Below are positions 1 through 5,131 of a DNA stretch of 5,375 nucleotides, one piece after another. The number at the start of each line of letters is the position of its first letter. The stretch's first letter is position 1. The position numbers and the translations under genes were made by a program. Source of the DNA: Desulfotomaculum sp. (GTDB taxonomy: Bacteria; Bacillota; Desulfotomaculia; Desulfotomaculales; Desulfohalotomaculaceae); assembly GCA_021129815.1 (NCBI GenBank), contig JAJOKN010000131.1, positions 1-5,375 on the forward strand, given 5' to 3'. Below the pieces are notes generated by a model that ran no database searches, had not been told where the DNA came from, and was given only the letters and a program-made list of their open reading frames with translations.

Positions 1-353
1 ACCTGCTCAAAGCGCCTGTCCATATCTTCTCTCATTATATCTTGACTGCGTCTTAAACCGTCAATTTGAACTTGCATCTGTTCAAACCGCACGTCTTGAT
101 TCTGCTTCAAAGCATCAATTTGGGACTGCATTTTATCAAACCGCGCATCAAAGTATTTAGCGTTAGGAAATATGCCCGCTATTAGCGCCTGAACAGTTTG
201 CATTTCGCTTGAGTGAATTGATTGTCCCCGTCCAAGTGAGGTATCGGCTTCATTTTTAGTTTTACCGGCATCTATATTTTGCAAGTCCGCATTTAAAACC
301 TTATTATCTTTTTTGTTTACTTCTCTTTCACTTTGTTTTTCATCCACATCCAT
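1..353 (-). CDS. Unrecognised coiled-coil protein, N-terminal 117 residues (runs off the window)
   Basis: The reading frame is open from an ATG at 353 to the window edge, giving 117 codons with the C-terminus missing. I do not recognise the family. Residues 1-45 are very polar and charged, so probably disordered, with no signal peptide. Residues 52-65 (TVQALIAGIFPNAK) form a short hydrophobic segment. From about residue 69 the protein is a predicted coiled coil with two 18-residue units, at residues 71-88 and 89-106, sharing the pattern RFxxMQxQIDxLxxxQD; a third RFEQ begins at 114. A strong Shine-Dalgarno sequence precedes it, 21 bases after nadA, so it is probably the last known gene of the panC-panD-nadA transcript. 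The ATG lies only 4 bases from AGGAGG; a GTG at codon 3 (345-347) would have a more usual spacing of 10. That this is a real gene is well supported. Its function is unknown, and a structural or scaffold role is only a guess. Confidence 0.75.
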   Translation of the reverse strand, partial: MDVDEKQSEREVNKKDNKVLNADLQNIDAGKTKNEADTSLGRGQSIHSSEMQTVQALIAGIFPNAKYFDARFDKMQSQIDALKQNQDVRFEQMQVQIDGLRRSQDIMREDMDRRFEQ

Positions 354-363
354 CCCTCCTCCT
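354..363 (-). promoter_or_regulatory. Strong ribosome binding site of the coiled-coil gene
   Basis: The minus strand reads AGGAGGAGGG immediately before the ATG at 353. It is the best Shine-Dalgarno sequence in the window and is the main evidence that the frame at 1-353 is translated. Because two AGGAGG-like registers overlap, it could serve either the ATG at 353 (short spacing) or the GTG at 347. Confidence 0.75.
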
Positions 364-374
364 CACATAGACAT

Positions 375-1298
375 TTAACTTCTAATCATCCTTTCAAGAG
401 ATAAAAGCGCTTTTTTGCGTATTTCTTCGCTCACCTGAACTCTCGGCTGCAGGTCTTCAAGGCATTTTTTCAATTTATGTAAATTAATTTTCTTCATATC
501 AACACACAAAAGCTTTTCATGAACTATGTAAAACTTCTTATCAGGGTTTTGTTTTCTAAACTGATGCAGTATTCCTTCCTCCGTAGCTATTAAAAACTCA
601 CTTGCACTGCTTTCTTTTGCAAACCTAAGCATTCCTGAAGTGCTAGCCACACAATCTGCCATCTCAATCACTTCCGGCCTGCACTCAGGGTGCACCAAAA
701 GTTTGGCATCTGGATGCTTCTTCTTTGCTGCCTTTACATCTTCTGCTGTCAAATTATCATGAACATAGCAGTAGCCATCCCAAAGTTCTATGTCCCTATC
801 TGCTTTTAAAGATGCATAGCTTCCCAAATTCCTGTCAGGCACAAAAAGTATTTTGCGTTCTTTTGGAACGCTTTCCACTACCTTTACAACATTTGCTGAT
901 GTACAGCAAATATCGCTTTCTGCCTTTACTTCAGCAGATGAGTTTACATAAGTAACCACTGTTACATCCTGCATCTCTTTCTTCTTTGCGATAAGCGCTT
1001 CTCTAGTTACCATATCAGCCATCGGACAGCCTGCAGTTACATCAGGTATAAGCACAGTTTTATCTGGAGATAGAATAGCAGCGCTCTCTGCCATAAAATG
1101 AACTCCGCAAAACACTATAACTTTTTTGTCAGTTTTAGCAGCGGTGCGTGAAAGCTCCAGCGAATCTCCTACATAATCAGCTATGTCCTGTATCTCAGGT
1201 CGTTGATAGTAGTGAGAAAGTATCAGCGCACATCGCTCATCTTTTAATCTCAATATTTCTTCTCTGAGCTTTTGAATTTCATCATTTTGCTCATACAC
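375..1298 (-). CDS. nadA: Quinolinate synthase NadA
   Basis: NadA condenses iminoaspartate with dihydroxyacetone phosphate to quinolinate, a cytosolic step of de novo NAD synthesis, using an oxygen-sensitive [4Fe-4S] cluster. The 307 residues match the short (about 300 aa) class known from Thermotoga and Pyrococcus. The three cluster cysteines are visible with family spacing: C91 in GCPMADM, C177 in DGYCYVH and C265 in KLLCVDMKK. Other family motifs are LSHYYQRPEIQDIADYVGDS (28-47), FCGVHFMAE (63-71), YVNSSAEVKAESDICCTSAN (117-136), VPDRNLG (153-159), HPEC (203-206) and ASTSGM (218-223). The start is a GTG at 1298: it is the only usable start in frame, with no Met until residue 70, and GGGG lies 11 bases upstream inside the end of panD. 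An ATG at 1292-1294 is out of frame. It follows panD by 7 bases, so the two are probably co-transcribed and translationally linked. nadB and nadC, its usual partners, are not in the window. Confidence 0.97.
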   Translation of the reverse strand: MYEQNDEIQKLREEILRLKDERCALILSHYYQRPEIQDIADYVGDSLELSRTAAKTDKKVIVFCGVHFMAESAAILSPDKTVLIPDVTAGCPMADMVTREALIAKKKEMQDVTVVTYVNSSAEVKAESDICCTSANVVKVVESVPKERKILFVPDRNLGSYASLKADRDIELWDGYCYVHDNLTAEDVKAAKKKHPDAKLLVHPECRPEVIEMADCVASTSGMLRFAKESSASEFLIATEEGILHQFRKQNPDKKFYIVHEKLLCVDMKKINLHKLKKCLEDLQPRVQVSEEIRKKALLSLERMIRS

Positions 1299-1305
1299 TA
1301 AAAAT

Positions 1306-1668
1306 TCAACCCCTTTTTACCTCTGTAACTTTGTTATTTTCATCTACCATCACAACTATCGGCTGATGCTCTTTTGCTTCCTCCTCGCTCATAAGCGCAT
1401 AAGAAATTATTATCACTTTGTCGCCCGGCAGCGCTAATCTCGCCGCTGCGCCGTTTAAACACACAACGCCAGATTCAGCTTCTCCACAAATCACATATGT
1501 GTCAAAGCGGCTGCCATTATTTAAATTCACCACCTGCACACGCTCATTTGGCAAAATGTTAGCTGCCTTTAGCAGCGATTCATCTATAGTGATGCTTCCT
1601 GTGTAATTTAAGTTTGCTTCTGTCACCGTAGCTCTATGGATTTTGCTTTTAAACATGTTCAAAAGCAT
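1306..1668 (-). CDS. panD: Aspartate 1-decarboxylase PanD (pyruvoyl-dependent proenzyme)
   Basis: PanD decarboxylates L-aspartate to beta-alanine, the amine half of pantothenate. It is made as an inactive proenzyme that cleaves itself between Gly24 and Ser25, turning Ser25 into the pyruvoyl cofactor; the site is seen here as YTGSITID (22-29). Lys9, Arg54, Thr57 and Tyr58, known to matter for substrate binding, cleavage or catalysis in the E. coli enzyme, fall at exactly the same numbers, which supports the ATG at 1668 over Met5. NGAAARLALPGD (72-83) is the usual conserved segment. The length of 120 residues is normal for the bacterial family (about 117-127). GAGGAG lies 9 bases before the start. 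It sits 68 bases behind panC and 7 bases before nadA, in one direction. The protein appears intact. A PanM/PanZ-type maturation partner is not seen in the window. Confidence 0.97.
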   Translation of the reverse strand: MLLNMFKSKIHRATVTEANLNYTGSITIDESLLKAANILPNERVQVVNLNNGSRFDTYVICGEAESGVVCLNGAAARLALPGDKVIIISYALMSEEEAKEHQPIVVMVDENNKVTEVKRG

Positions 1669-1736
1669 TTGATAGCTCTCCTCGCTTCTACATATTAAAA
1701 GTTTAAGTCAAAATTATATTAACCGTTACACTTTTC

Positions 1737-2591
1737 TCATTTCTCAACCCCAAGTATAACATTATCTATCAACCTTGCCTTTCCAATCCTCACTGCAAGC
1801 GCTAGCACTGCCGCGCCCTTAACTTCATCCAAAGGCTTTAAATCTGGATAAGAGTAAATCTCTACATACTCTACTTTAGCAAGCGGCTCGCACAAAAGCT
1901 CATCTCTTGCTATATCGCAAAGCTTCTCTGCACTCCGCTCTCCTTCTTCCCATGCTTTTTTCGCTTTTAAAAGAGATCTATAAAGCACCGCTGCAGCTTT
2001 TCTCTCATCGGGATTCAAATAAGCATTTCTAGAGCTCATCGCAAGCCCATCTGCTTCGCGCATCGTTTTCACAGGCACAATTTCAACGTCTAGATTTAAA
2101 TCTCGCACCATCCTTTTTATCACCAAAAGCTGCTGAATATCTTTTTCTCCAAAATACGCATAATCTGGCTTCACTATATTAAATAACTTTAACACCACTG
2201 TAGTTACTCCTGTAAAATGACCGGGGCGTCTAATTCCACATAGCTTTTTAGTCAGGTCTTCCCCTACTTCTACTTTAGTATTAAAGCCCTCAGGGTAAAT
2301 TTCCTTGTCTTCCGGCACAAACAACACATCTACTCCCGCCTGCTCTGCAAGTTCAGCATCGCGCTCTAAATCTTTTGGATAACTTTTAAAATCCTCATTT
2401 GCACCAAACTGCATAGGGTTCACATAAATACTGACTACCGTTACATCGCACTGTTCTTTTGAACACTTCATAAGCGCCAAGTGCCCCTTGTGAAAATACC
2501 CCATGGTGGGCACAAAACCTATTGTTTTGTCAGCTTCTTTTACATTTTTTATGAAATTTTTAACCTCTGCTACTGTTTTCAGTATGAGCAT
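1737..2591 (-). CDS. panC: Pantothenate synthetase PanC (pantoate--beta-alanine ligase)
   Basis: PanC joins pantoate and beta-alanine to pantothenate with ATP, through a pantoyl-adenylate intermediate, in the cytosol. The 284 residues are the normal length for the bacterial enzyme. Nucleotidyltransferase-fold motifs occur in order: PTMG (28-31), HKGH (34-37, the HxGH ATP motif), VNPMQFG (57-63), RRPGHFTGVTTVV (121-133), FGEKDIQQL (147-155, with the KD and QQ active-site residues), MSSRNAYL (185-192, KMSKS-like loop) and RLIDN (273-277). The start at 2591 gives MLILKTV, matching the MLI-type N-terminus of known PanC proteins; an in-frame stop lies four codons upstream. It heads the panC-panD-nadA group behind its own promoter (2644-2672). 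Its product uses the beta-alanine made by the next gene. panB and panE, which supply pantoate, are absent from the window. The unusual feature is the long 16-base gap between the Shine-Dalgarno sequence and the ATG. Confidence 0.98.
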   Translation of the reverse strand: MLILKTVAEVKNFIKNVKEADKTIGFVPTMGYFHKGHLALMKCSKEQCDVTVVSIYVNPMQFGANEDFKSYPKDLERDAELAEQAGVDVLFVPEDKEIYPEGFNTKVEVGEDLTKKLCGIRRPGHFTGVTTVVLKLFNIVKPDYAYFGEKDIQQLLVIKRMVRDLNLDVEIVPVKTMREADGLAMSSRNAYLNPDERKAAAVLYRSLLKAKKAWEEGERSAEKLCDIARDELLCEPLAKVEYVEIYSYPDLKPLDEVKGAAVLALAVRIGKARLIDNVILGVEK

Positions 2592-2607
2592 AGCAAGTGC
2601 TTAAAAA

Positions 2608-2614
2608 CTCCTTT
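2608..2614 (-). promoter_or_regulatory. Ribosome binding site of panC with unusually long spacing
   Basis: AAAGGAG on the minus strand is the only Shine-Dalgarno-like sequence before panC, but it lies 16 bases from the ATG, against the usual 5-10. No in-frame alternative start lies between them, because a TAA stands four codons before the ATG. The spacer contains a small inverted repeat (AGC-ACTT-GCT) that could fold and shorten the effective distance; this is an inference. Confidence 0.55.
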
Positions 2615-2643
2615 AAAAATCATACTTCTTTACTTGGTTTTAT

Positions 2644-2672
2644 ATTATATCACACAAGCCTGGCACTGCAAA
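2644..2672 (-). promoter_or_regulatory. Predicted sigma-A (sigma-70-type) promoter of panC-panD-nadA
   Basis: On the minus strand a perfect -10 box TATAAT (2644-2649) is preceded, after a 17-base spacer, by TTTGCA (2667-2672), a 4-of-6 match to the -35 consensus TTGACA. T-runs lie just upstream. Transcription would start near 2637, giving a leader of about 46 bases that holds the panC Shine-Dalgarno site. The position, downstream of the hairpin that likely ends the folK transcript, fits an independent pantothenate/NAD operon. I see no convincing operator or riboswitch in the short leader. Confidence 0.65.
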
Positions 2673-2770
2673 AAAACAAAAAAATCATTTAAAAACTGCA
2701 CTATAAACTGCTCAATTTGAAAAAAACAATATTCCACATAAATACCATCGCAACAGGTACTGCCACAGAA

Positions 2771-2817
2771 ATCAAAAGTACCGCATACCTCACATTTTTA
2801 TGTGTATGCGGTACTTT
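2771..2817 (-). terminator. Long hairpin, probable terminator of the folK transcript
   Basis: A perfect 14-bp inverted repeat, AAAGTACCGCATAC (2775-2788) with GTATGCGGTACTTT (2804-2817), encloses 15 bases in which ACA and TGT can add three more pairs around a TTTTTA loop. On the minus strand the stem runs into TTTTGATTTC, a modest U-tract, about 110 bases after the folK stop and before the panC promoter. That suits a rho-independent terminator. The U-tract is imperfect, so an mRNA-stabilising hairpin or a dispersed palindromic repeat is also possible. Confidence 0.55.
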
Positions 2818-2845
2818 CTTGCGCACACATCCTAAAAGTTTTTAG

Positions 2846-2938
2846 CTAGAAAAAAACAGGATTTATTACCTTTCTTATTTCTTCTCCTGTCAATCCCTGC
2901 AATAATTTTACGCCGTCATGAAAACCTATAAAATCTTT
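2846..2938 (-). other. Orphan protein-like reading frame after folK, no start codon
   Basis: Immediately after folK, overlapping its last bases in another frame, the minus strand has a 30-codon open stretch ending at TAG (2846-2848). Its translation (GFHDGVKLLQGLTGEEIRKV in the middle) looks more like real protein than random AT-rich sequence. It is preceded in frame by TAA (2939-2941) and has no ATG or GTG; the first possible start is a TTG leaving 18 codons. It may be a remnant of a lost gene or a chance open frame. I do not recognise it. Confidence 0.15.
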
Positions 2939-3432
2939 TTAATCATACGAACAGCCTGTGTTTTAGCCAAGTTTCCGGCTAACTGCCTTACAGTTTTTTT
3001 ATCAACCAACACTGCATTCGGTATTAAATCAGCGAGCGGACAGCACACAAAAGCTCTCTCATGCATTCTTGGATGCGGAAGCACAATCTCCTTCGTCTCT
3101 ATGGTTAGATCCCCATACAGCAGGATATCTATATCTATGGTTCTAGGCCCAAACCGTATGGTTCTTTTCCTTTTGAGCTTTTTTTCTATATCTTGAAAAA
3201 AATTCAGCAAATCAAATGGTGACAGGCTTGTGCTTGCTTCCAACACAGTGTTTACAAAATCTTCTTGTTCAACATAATCTACAGGAGCGCTTATGTACAA
3301 CGGTGCAGTTCTTAGAACATCAATCTCTTTATGTTCATCTATCATTTCAATTGCTTTGAATATGTTTTGAATTTTGTATCCCAAATTGCTGCCAAGTCCT
3401 ACATAAACGCAAAAGCTTTTTTTATCCGTCAT
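2926..3432 (-). CDS. folK: 6-hydroxymethyl-7,8-dihydropterin pyrophosphokinase FolK (HPPK)
   Basis: FolK transfers pyrophosphate from ATP to 6-hydroxymethyl-7,8-dihydropterin, giving the substrate that dihydropteroate synthase joins to p-aminobenzoate in folate synthesis. It is cytosolic and normally monomeric. The 168 residues are the usual length for a single-domain enzyme, with no fused FolB or FolP. The N-terminal YVGLGSNLG (10-18) is the family opening. The HPPK signature is RFGPRTIDIDILLYGD (93-108), with Mg-binding aspartates at D100 and D102 (equivalent to D95 and D97 in E. coli). LPHPRMHERAFV (118-129) is the third conserved block. The ATG at 3432 lies inside the end of the DUF1232 gene (11-base overlap), indicating co-transcription and probably translational coupling; its own Shine-Dalgarno signal is poor (GGG directly before the ATG, GGGG 15 bases upstream). 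folP and folB are not adjacent. Folate from this pathway feeds PanB (not in the window), a loose link to panC downstream. Confidence 0.96.
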   Translation of the reverse strand: MTDKKSFCVYVGLGSNLGYKIQNIFKAIEMIDEHKEIDVLRTAPLYISAPVDYVEQEDFVNTVLEASTSLSPFDLLNFFQDIEKKLKRKRTIRFGPRTIDIDILLYGDLTIETKEIVLPHPRMHERAFVCCPLADLIPNAVLVDKKTVRQLAGNLAKTQAVRMIKKIL

Positions 3433-3853
3433 CCCTTTTTATTATTTCCCCTTCAATTATCTTAACGTCACTTTCGTCAAAATCCCCTAAAATCTCTGAA
3501 AGCTTTGTTTTAGCTTTTAGTCGTATATCAGGGTTTTTGTAGATATACATTCCCACATAAGAAATAGCTGCCAGCAGCACCCCTAAATCATCAGTAAATC
3601 CCGCCATCGGTATCAAGTCAGGAATCACATCCACAGGCAGTATGAAGTAACCCAGCGCACCTAAGATAATGCCTTTTACTTTGTTCGGTACATTGGGATC
3701 TTTTAGCGTATAATACAACAAAAGAACTGCGTATATAACTTTAGTGCCTGCCTTTTTTGCCACTTTGAGTAGCTTCTCTGCAAGCTTTTTATCGCTGTAT
3801 TCATTTTCATATTTACTCATGTCTTTTCCATCAAAGTTGTTCAAGCTTATCAC
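3422..3853 (-). CDS. YkvA-type DUF1232 small membrane-associated protein
   Basis: This is a DUF1232 (YkvA family) protein of unknown biochemical role. The core covers about residues 47-97: YYTLKDPNVPNKVKGIILGA, then the family hallmark PVDVIPDLIPMAGFTDD (73-89) and a hydrophobic segment DLGVLLAAISYVGMYIY (89-105). Hydrophobic stretches at about 39-48, 61-72 and 90-105 suggest membrane association. The lysine-rich N-terminus and acidic C-terminal tail flank the core. The start is uncertain. The GTG at 3853 given here would put the Shine-Dalgarno-like GAGG over the start itself. A TTG at codon 4 (3842-3844) has AGAGGTGAT 8 bases upstream and looks better served, giving 140 residues. The first ATG is codon 12 (3818-3820), giving 132 residues. 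It lies 22 bases after the aminotransferase and overlaps folK by 11 bases. Family membership is secure; the function is unknown. Confidence 0.88.
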   Translation of the reverse strand: MISLNNFDGKDMSKYENEYSDKKLAEKLLKVAKKAGTKVIYAVLLLYYTLKDPNVPNKVKGIILGALGYFILPVDVIPDLIPMAGFTDDLGVLLAAISYVGMYIYKNPDIRLKAKTKLSEILGDFDESDVKIIEGEIIKRDDG

Positions 3854-3863
3854 CTCTTTTCAT
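3831..3863 (-). other. Ten-codon frame overlapping the DUF1232 start, possible leader peptide
   Basis: An ATG at 3861-3863 has AGAGG (3871-3875) exactly 7 bases upstream, a better start context than any DUF1232 candidate. It encodes MKRGDKLEQL and stops at TGA (3831-3833), in a different frame, 10 bases before the first in-frame ATG of the DUF1232 gene (3820). It could be a coupling mini-cistron, the relic of the original N-terminus after a frameshift, or chance. No homology can be judged at this length. Confidence 0.2.
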
Positions 3864-3875
3864 CTTTTTACCTCT

Positions 3876-5039
3876 TCAACTCTTAACCTTTGCTACCAAA
3901 TTTTTTATACACTCTATCACTCTATTTTGATCTTCTTTTGTCAGATTTGATCCAGAAGGAAGGCAGAGTCCTTTCTTAAACAAATAATCCGACACGCTGA
4001 AATCTTCTTGATGAGGATAATAATCACACTCTTCAAAAAGCGGCTGTGCATGCATAGGTTTCCACACAGGGCGAGCTTCTATGTTTTCATCTGCTAGTGC
4101 GTTTATTATATCAGCTGCACTTATTCCACACAAATTTTCATCAACAGTAAGAGCAGTGAGCCAGCGCGTGGCTCTGCCGTAGTGAGCCTCTGGCATAAAC
4201 TCAAAACCCTCTACATCAGAAAACGCCTCGACATATCTGTTAAATACAGTCCTTCGTGCATTTATCCTATCTTCCAGCACTCTAAGCTGCGCTCTTCCTA
4301 TCCCTGCTAAAATATTGCTCATCCTGTAGTTATATCCCATTTTGCTGTGCTGATAGTGCAGCGCTCTGTCTCTCGCTTGGGCTGCTAAAAACCGCGCTCT
4401 TGCAATCGCTTCTTCATCATCTGACACCAGCATTCCACCGCCAGAAGTGGTTATTATTTTATTCCCGTTAAATGAATAAATCCCAAACTTTCCAAGCGTA
4501 CCGCTTGCCCTGCCTTTGTAAGTGGCTCCCAGTGATTCTGCTGCATCTTCTATTACCGGTACATAAAACTCCGAACATATATTAAGTATTTCGTCCATAT
4601 CAGCACTCTGCCCATATAAATTAACTACAATTACTGCCTTTGGAAGCTTGTTCTTCTTCTTTGCATCTAAAAAAGCTTTTTTTAGCGCTTCTTTAGACAT
4701 ATTCCATGATTCCGGCTCAGAATCTATAAATACCGGTTTCGCCCCTTGATATAAAATCGGATTTGCACTTGCTACAAATGTAAGTGTAGAACAAAAAACG
4801 CTATCTCCTCTCCCTACATTCAGCAAGCGCAGCGCTAGGTGTATAGCAGCTGTACCTGAGCTTAACGCAACAGCAGCTTTTGTTTTTACATAATTTGCCA
4901 ATTCCTGCTCAAATGCATCTACATTTGGCCCAAGCGGTGCGACCCAATTTTCATCAAAAGCTCTGGCAATAAATTCTTTTTCCATTCCGCTCATGTGCGG
5001 CGGTGATAGATAAATGCGCTTTTTTAATATACTTCCCAC
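3876..5039 (-). CDS. epsN: EpsN-like DegT/DnrJ/EryC1 sugar aminotransferase (PLP-dependent)
   Basis: This is a fold-type I PLP aminotransferase of the DegT/DnrJ/EryC1/StrS family, which usually aminates keto groups of nucleotide-linked sugars, with glutamate as typical donor. The N-terminal YLSPPHMSG (10-18), NWVAPLGP (31-38), FIDSEPESWNMS (104-115), VNLYGQSA (139-146) and SFNGNKIITTSGGGML (189-204) closely resemble Bacillus subtilis EpsN, thought to make a 4-amino sugar of the bacillosamine type. The PLP-binding lysine is K194; SSGTAAIHLAL (60-70) contacts cofactor phosphate; IEDAAESLGA (163-172) holds the PLP-ring aspartate D165; HYQHSKMGYNYRMS (228-241) is the active-site segment near the dimer interface. 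The 387 residues are the normal length and the protein looks intact. The start is a GTG at 5039 with AAAGGAG 11 bases upstream. It apparently heads a transcript with DUF1232 and folK, without the dehydratase, acetyltransferase or glycosyltransferase genes usually found around EpsN. The family is certain; the substrate is inferred. Confidence 0.93.
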   Translation of the reverse strand: MGSILKKRIYLSPPHMSGMEKEFIARAFDENWVAPLGPNVDAFEQELANYVKTKAAVALSSGTAAIHLALRLLNVGRGDSVFCSTLTFVASANPILYQGAKPVFIDSEPESWNMSKEALKKAFLDAKKKNKLPKAVIVVNLYGQSADMDEILNICSEFYVPVIEDAAESLGATYKGRASGTLGKFGIYSFNGNKIITTSGGGMLVSDDEEAIARARFLAAQARDRALHYQHSKMGYNYRMSNILAGIGRAQLRVLEDRINARRTVFNRYVEAFSDVEGFEFMPEAHYGRATRWLTALTVDENLCGISAADIINALADENIEARPVWKPMHAQPLFEECDYYPHQEDFSVSDYLFKKGLCLPSGSNLTKEDQNRVIECIKNLVAKVKS

Positions 5040-5082
5040 TTAAGTTAACGCTCCTTTGCTGCTACACAGCTTCCAATCTTCA

Positions 5083-5102
5083 GCTTTTTTGTTTAAAAAA
5101 GC
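5083..5102. repeat. A/T-rich inverted repeat (8-bp stem)
   Basis: GCTTTTTT (5083-5090) and AAAAAAGC (5095-5102) form a perfect 8-bp stem around GTTT. It overlaps the T-run of the weak terminator at 5095-5121. On either strand it is mostly A-U pairs and unlikely to terminate well alone, but it could pair with that T-run and modulate it. Confidence 0.4.
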
Positions 5103-5121
5103 CGAGATCTAGTTAGCCGGC
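5095..5121 (-). terminator. Weak rho-independent terminator-like element after the nuclease gene
   Basis: Ten bases after the nuclease stop, the minus strand has GCCG (5118-5121) and CGGC (5101-5104), a short G/C stem that a G-U pair can extend, followed directly by six Ts (5095-5100). Position and T-run fit a terminator, but the stem is only 4-5 bp with a long loop. Read-through into the aminotransferase gene is plausible, and I see no clear promoter between the two genes. Confidence 0.35.
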
Positions 5122-5131
5122 AACTTCTTAA

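Larger units (their letters stand above)
2592..2925. other. 334-base intergenic region between folK and panC
   Basis: No complete gene is seen here. In the direction of transcription it holds a short protein-like frame without a start codon just after folK (2846-2938), a long hairpin (2775-2817), a T-rich stretch on the minus strand, the panC promoter (2644-2672) and the panC ribosome binding site (2608-2614). Positions 2700-2770 show nothing I can name. Confidence 0.7.

Noticed and set aside
36..143. Tandem DNA repeat in the coiled-coil gene
   Set aside because: The two 54-base units are similar mainly at the protein level and differ at many bases, so this is a protein repeat rather than a DNA tandem array or CRISPR-like structure.
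725..955. Plus-strand open frame inside nadA
   Set aside because: It lies wholly antisense to a clear, intact nadA with all three cluster cysteines, and its translation has no recognisable domain.
1418..1606. Plus-strand open frame inside panD
   Set aside because: Antisense shadow of panD, which matches its family residue by residue at the catalytic positions.
1713..1741. TATAAT on the minus strand in the panC-panD gap, a possible second promoter
   Set aside because: No acceptable -35 box lies 16-18 bases upstream (the 17-base position reads AATGAG) and there is no TG extension; a chance match in AT-rich DNA is more likely.
2615..2643. Possible riboswitch in the panC leader
   Set aside because: From the predicted start near 2637 the leader is only about 46 bases, too short for a known aptamer plus expression platform, and no conserved core was seen.
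2481..2720. Plus-strand open frame across the panC start and promoter
   Set aside because: It is antisense to the panC N-terminus and the AT-rich promoter region; the translation is low-complexity and no start signal was seen.
2918..3196. Plus-strand open frame inside folK
   Set aside because: It is antisense to the conserved HPPK signature region and is explained by folK.
3744..3950. Plus-strand open frame rich in Phe, Ser and Leu
   Set aside because: Antisense to the lysine-rich DUF1232 N-terminus, which forces this composition; it is not an independent membrane protein.
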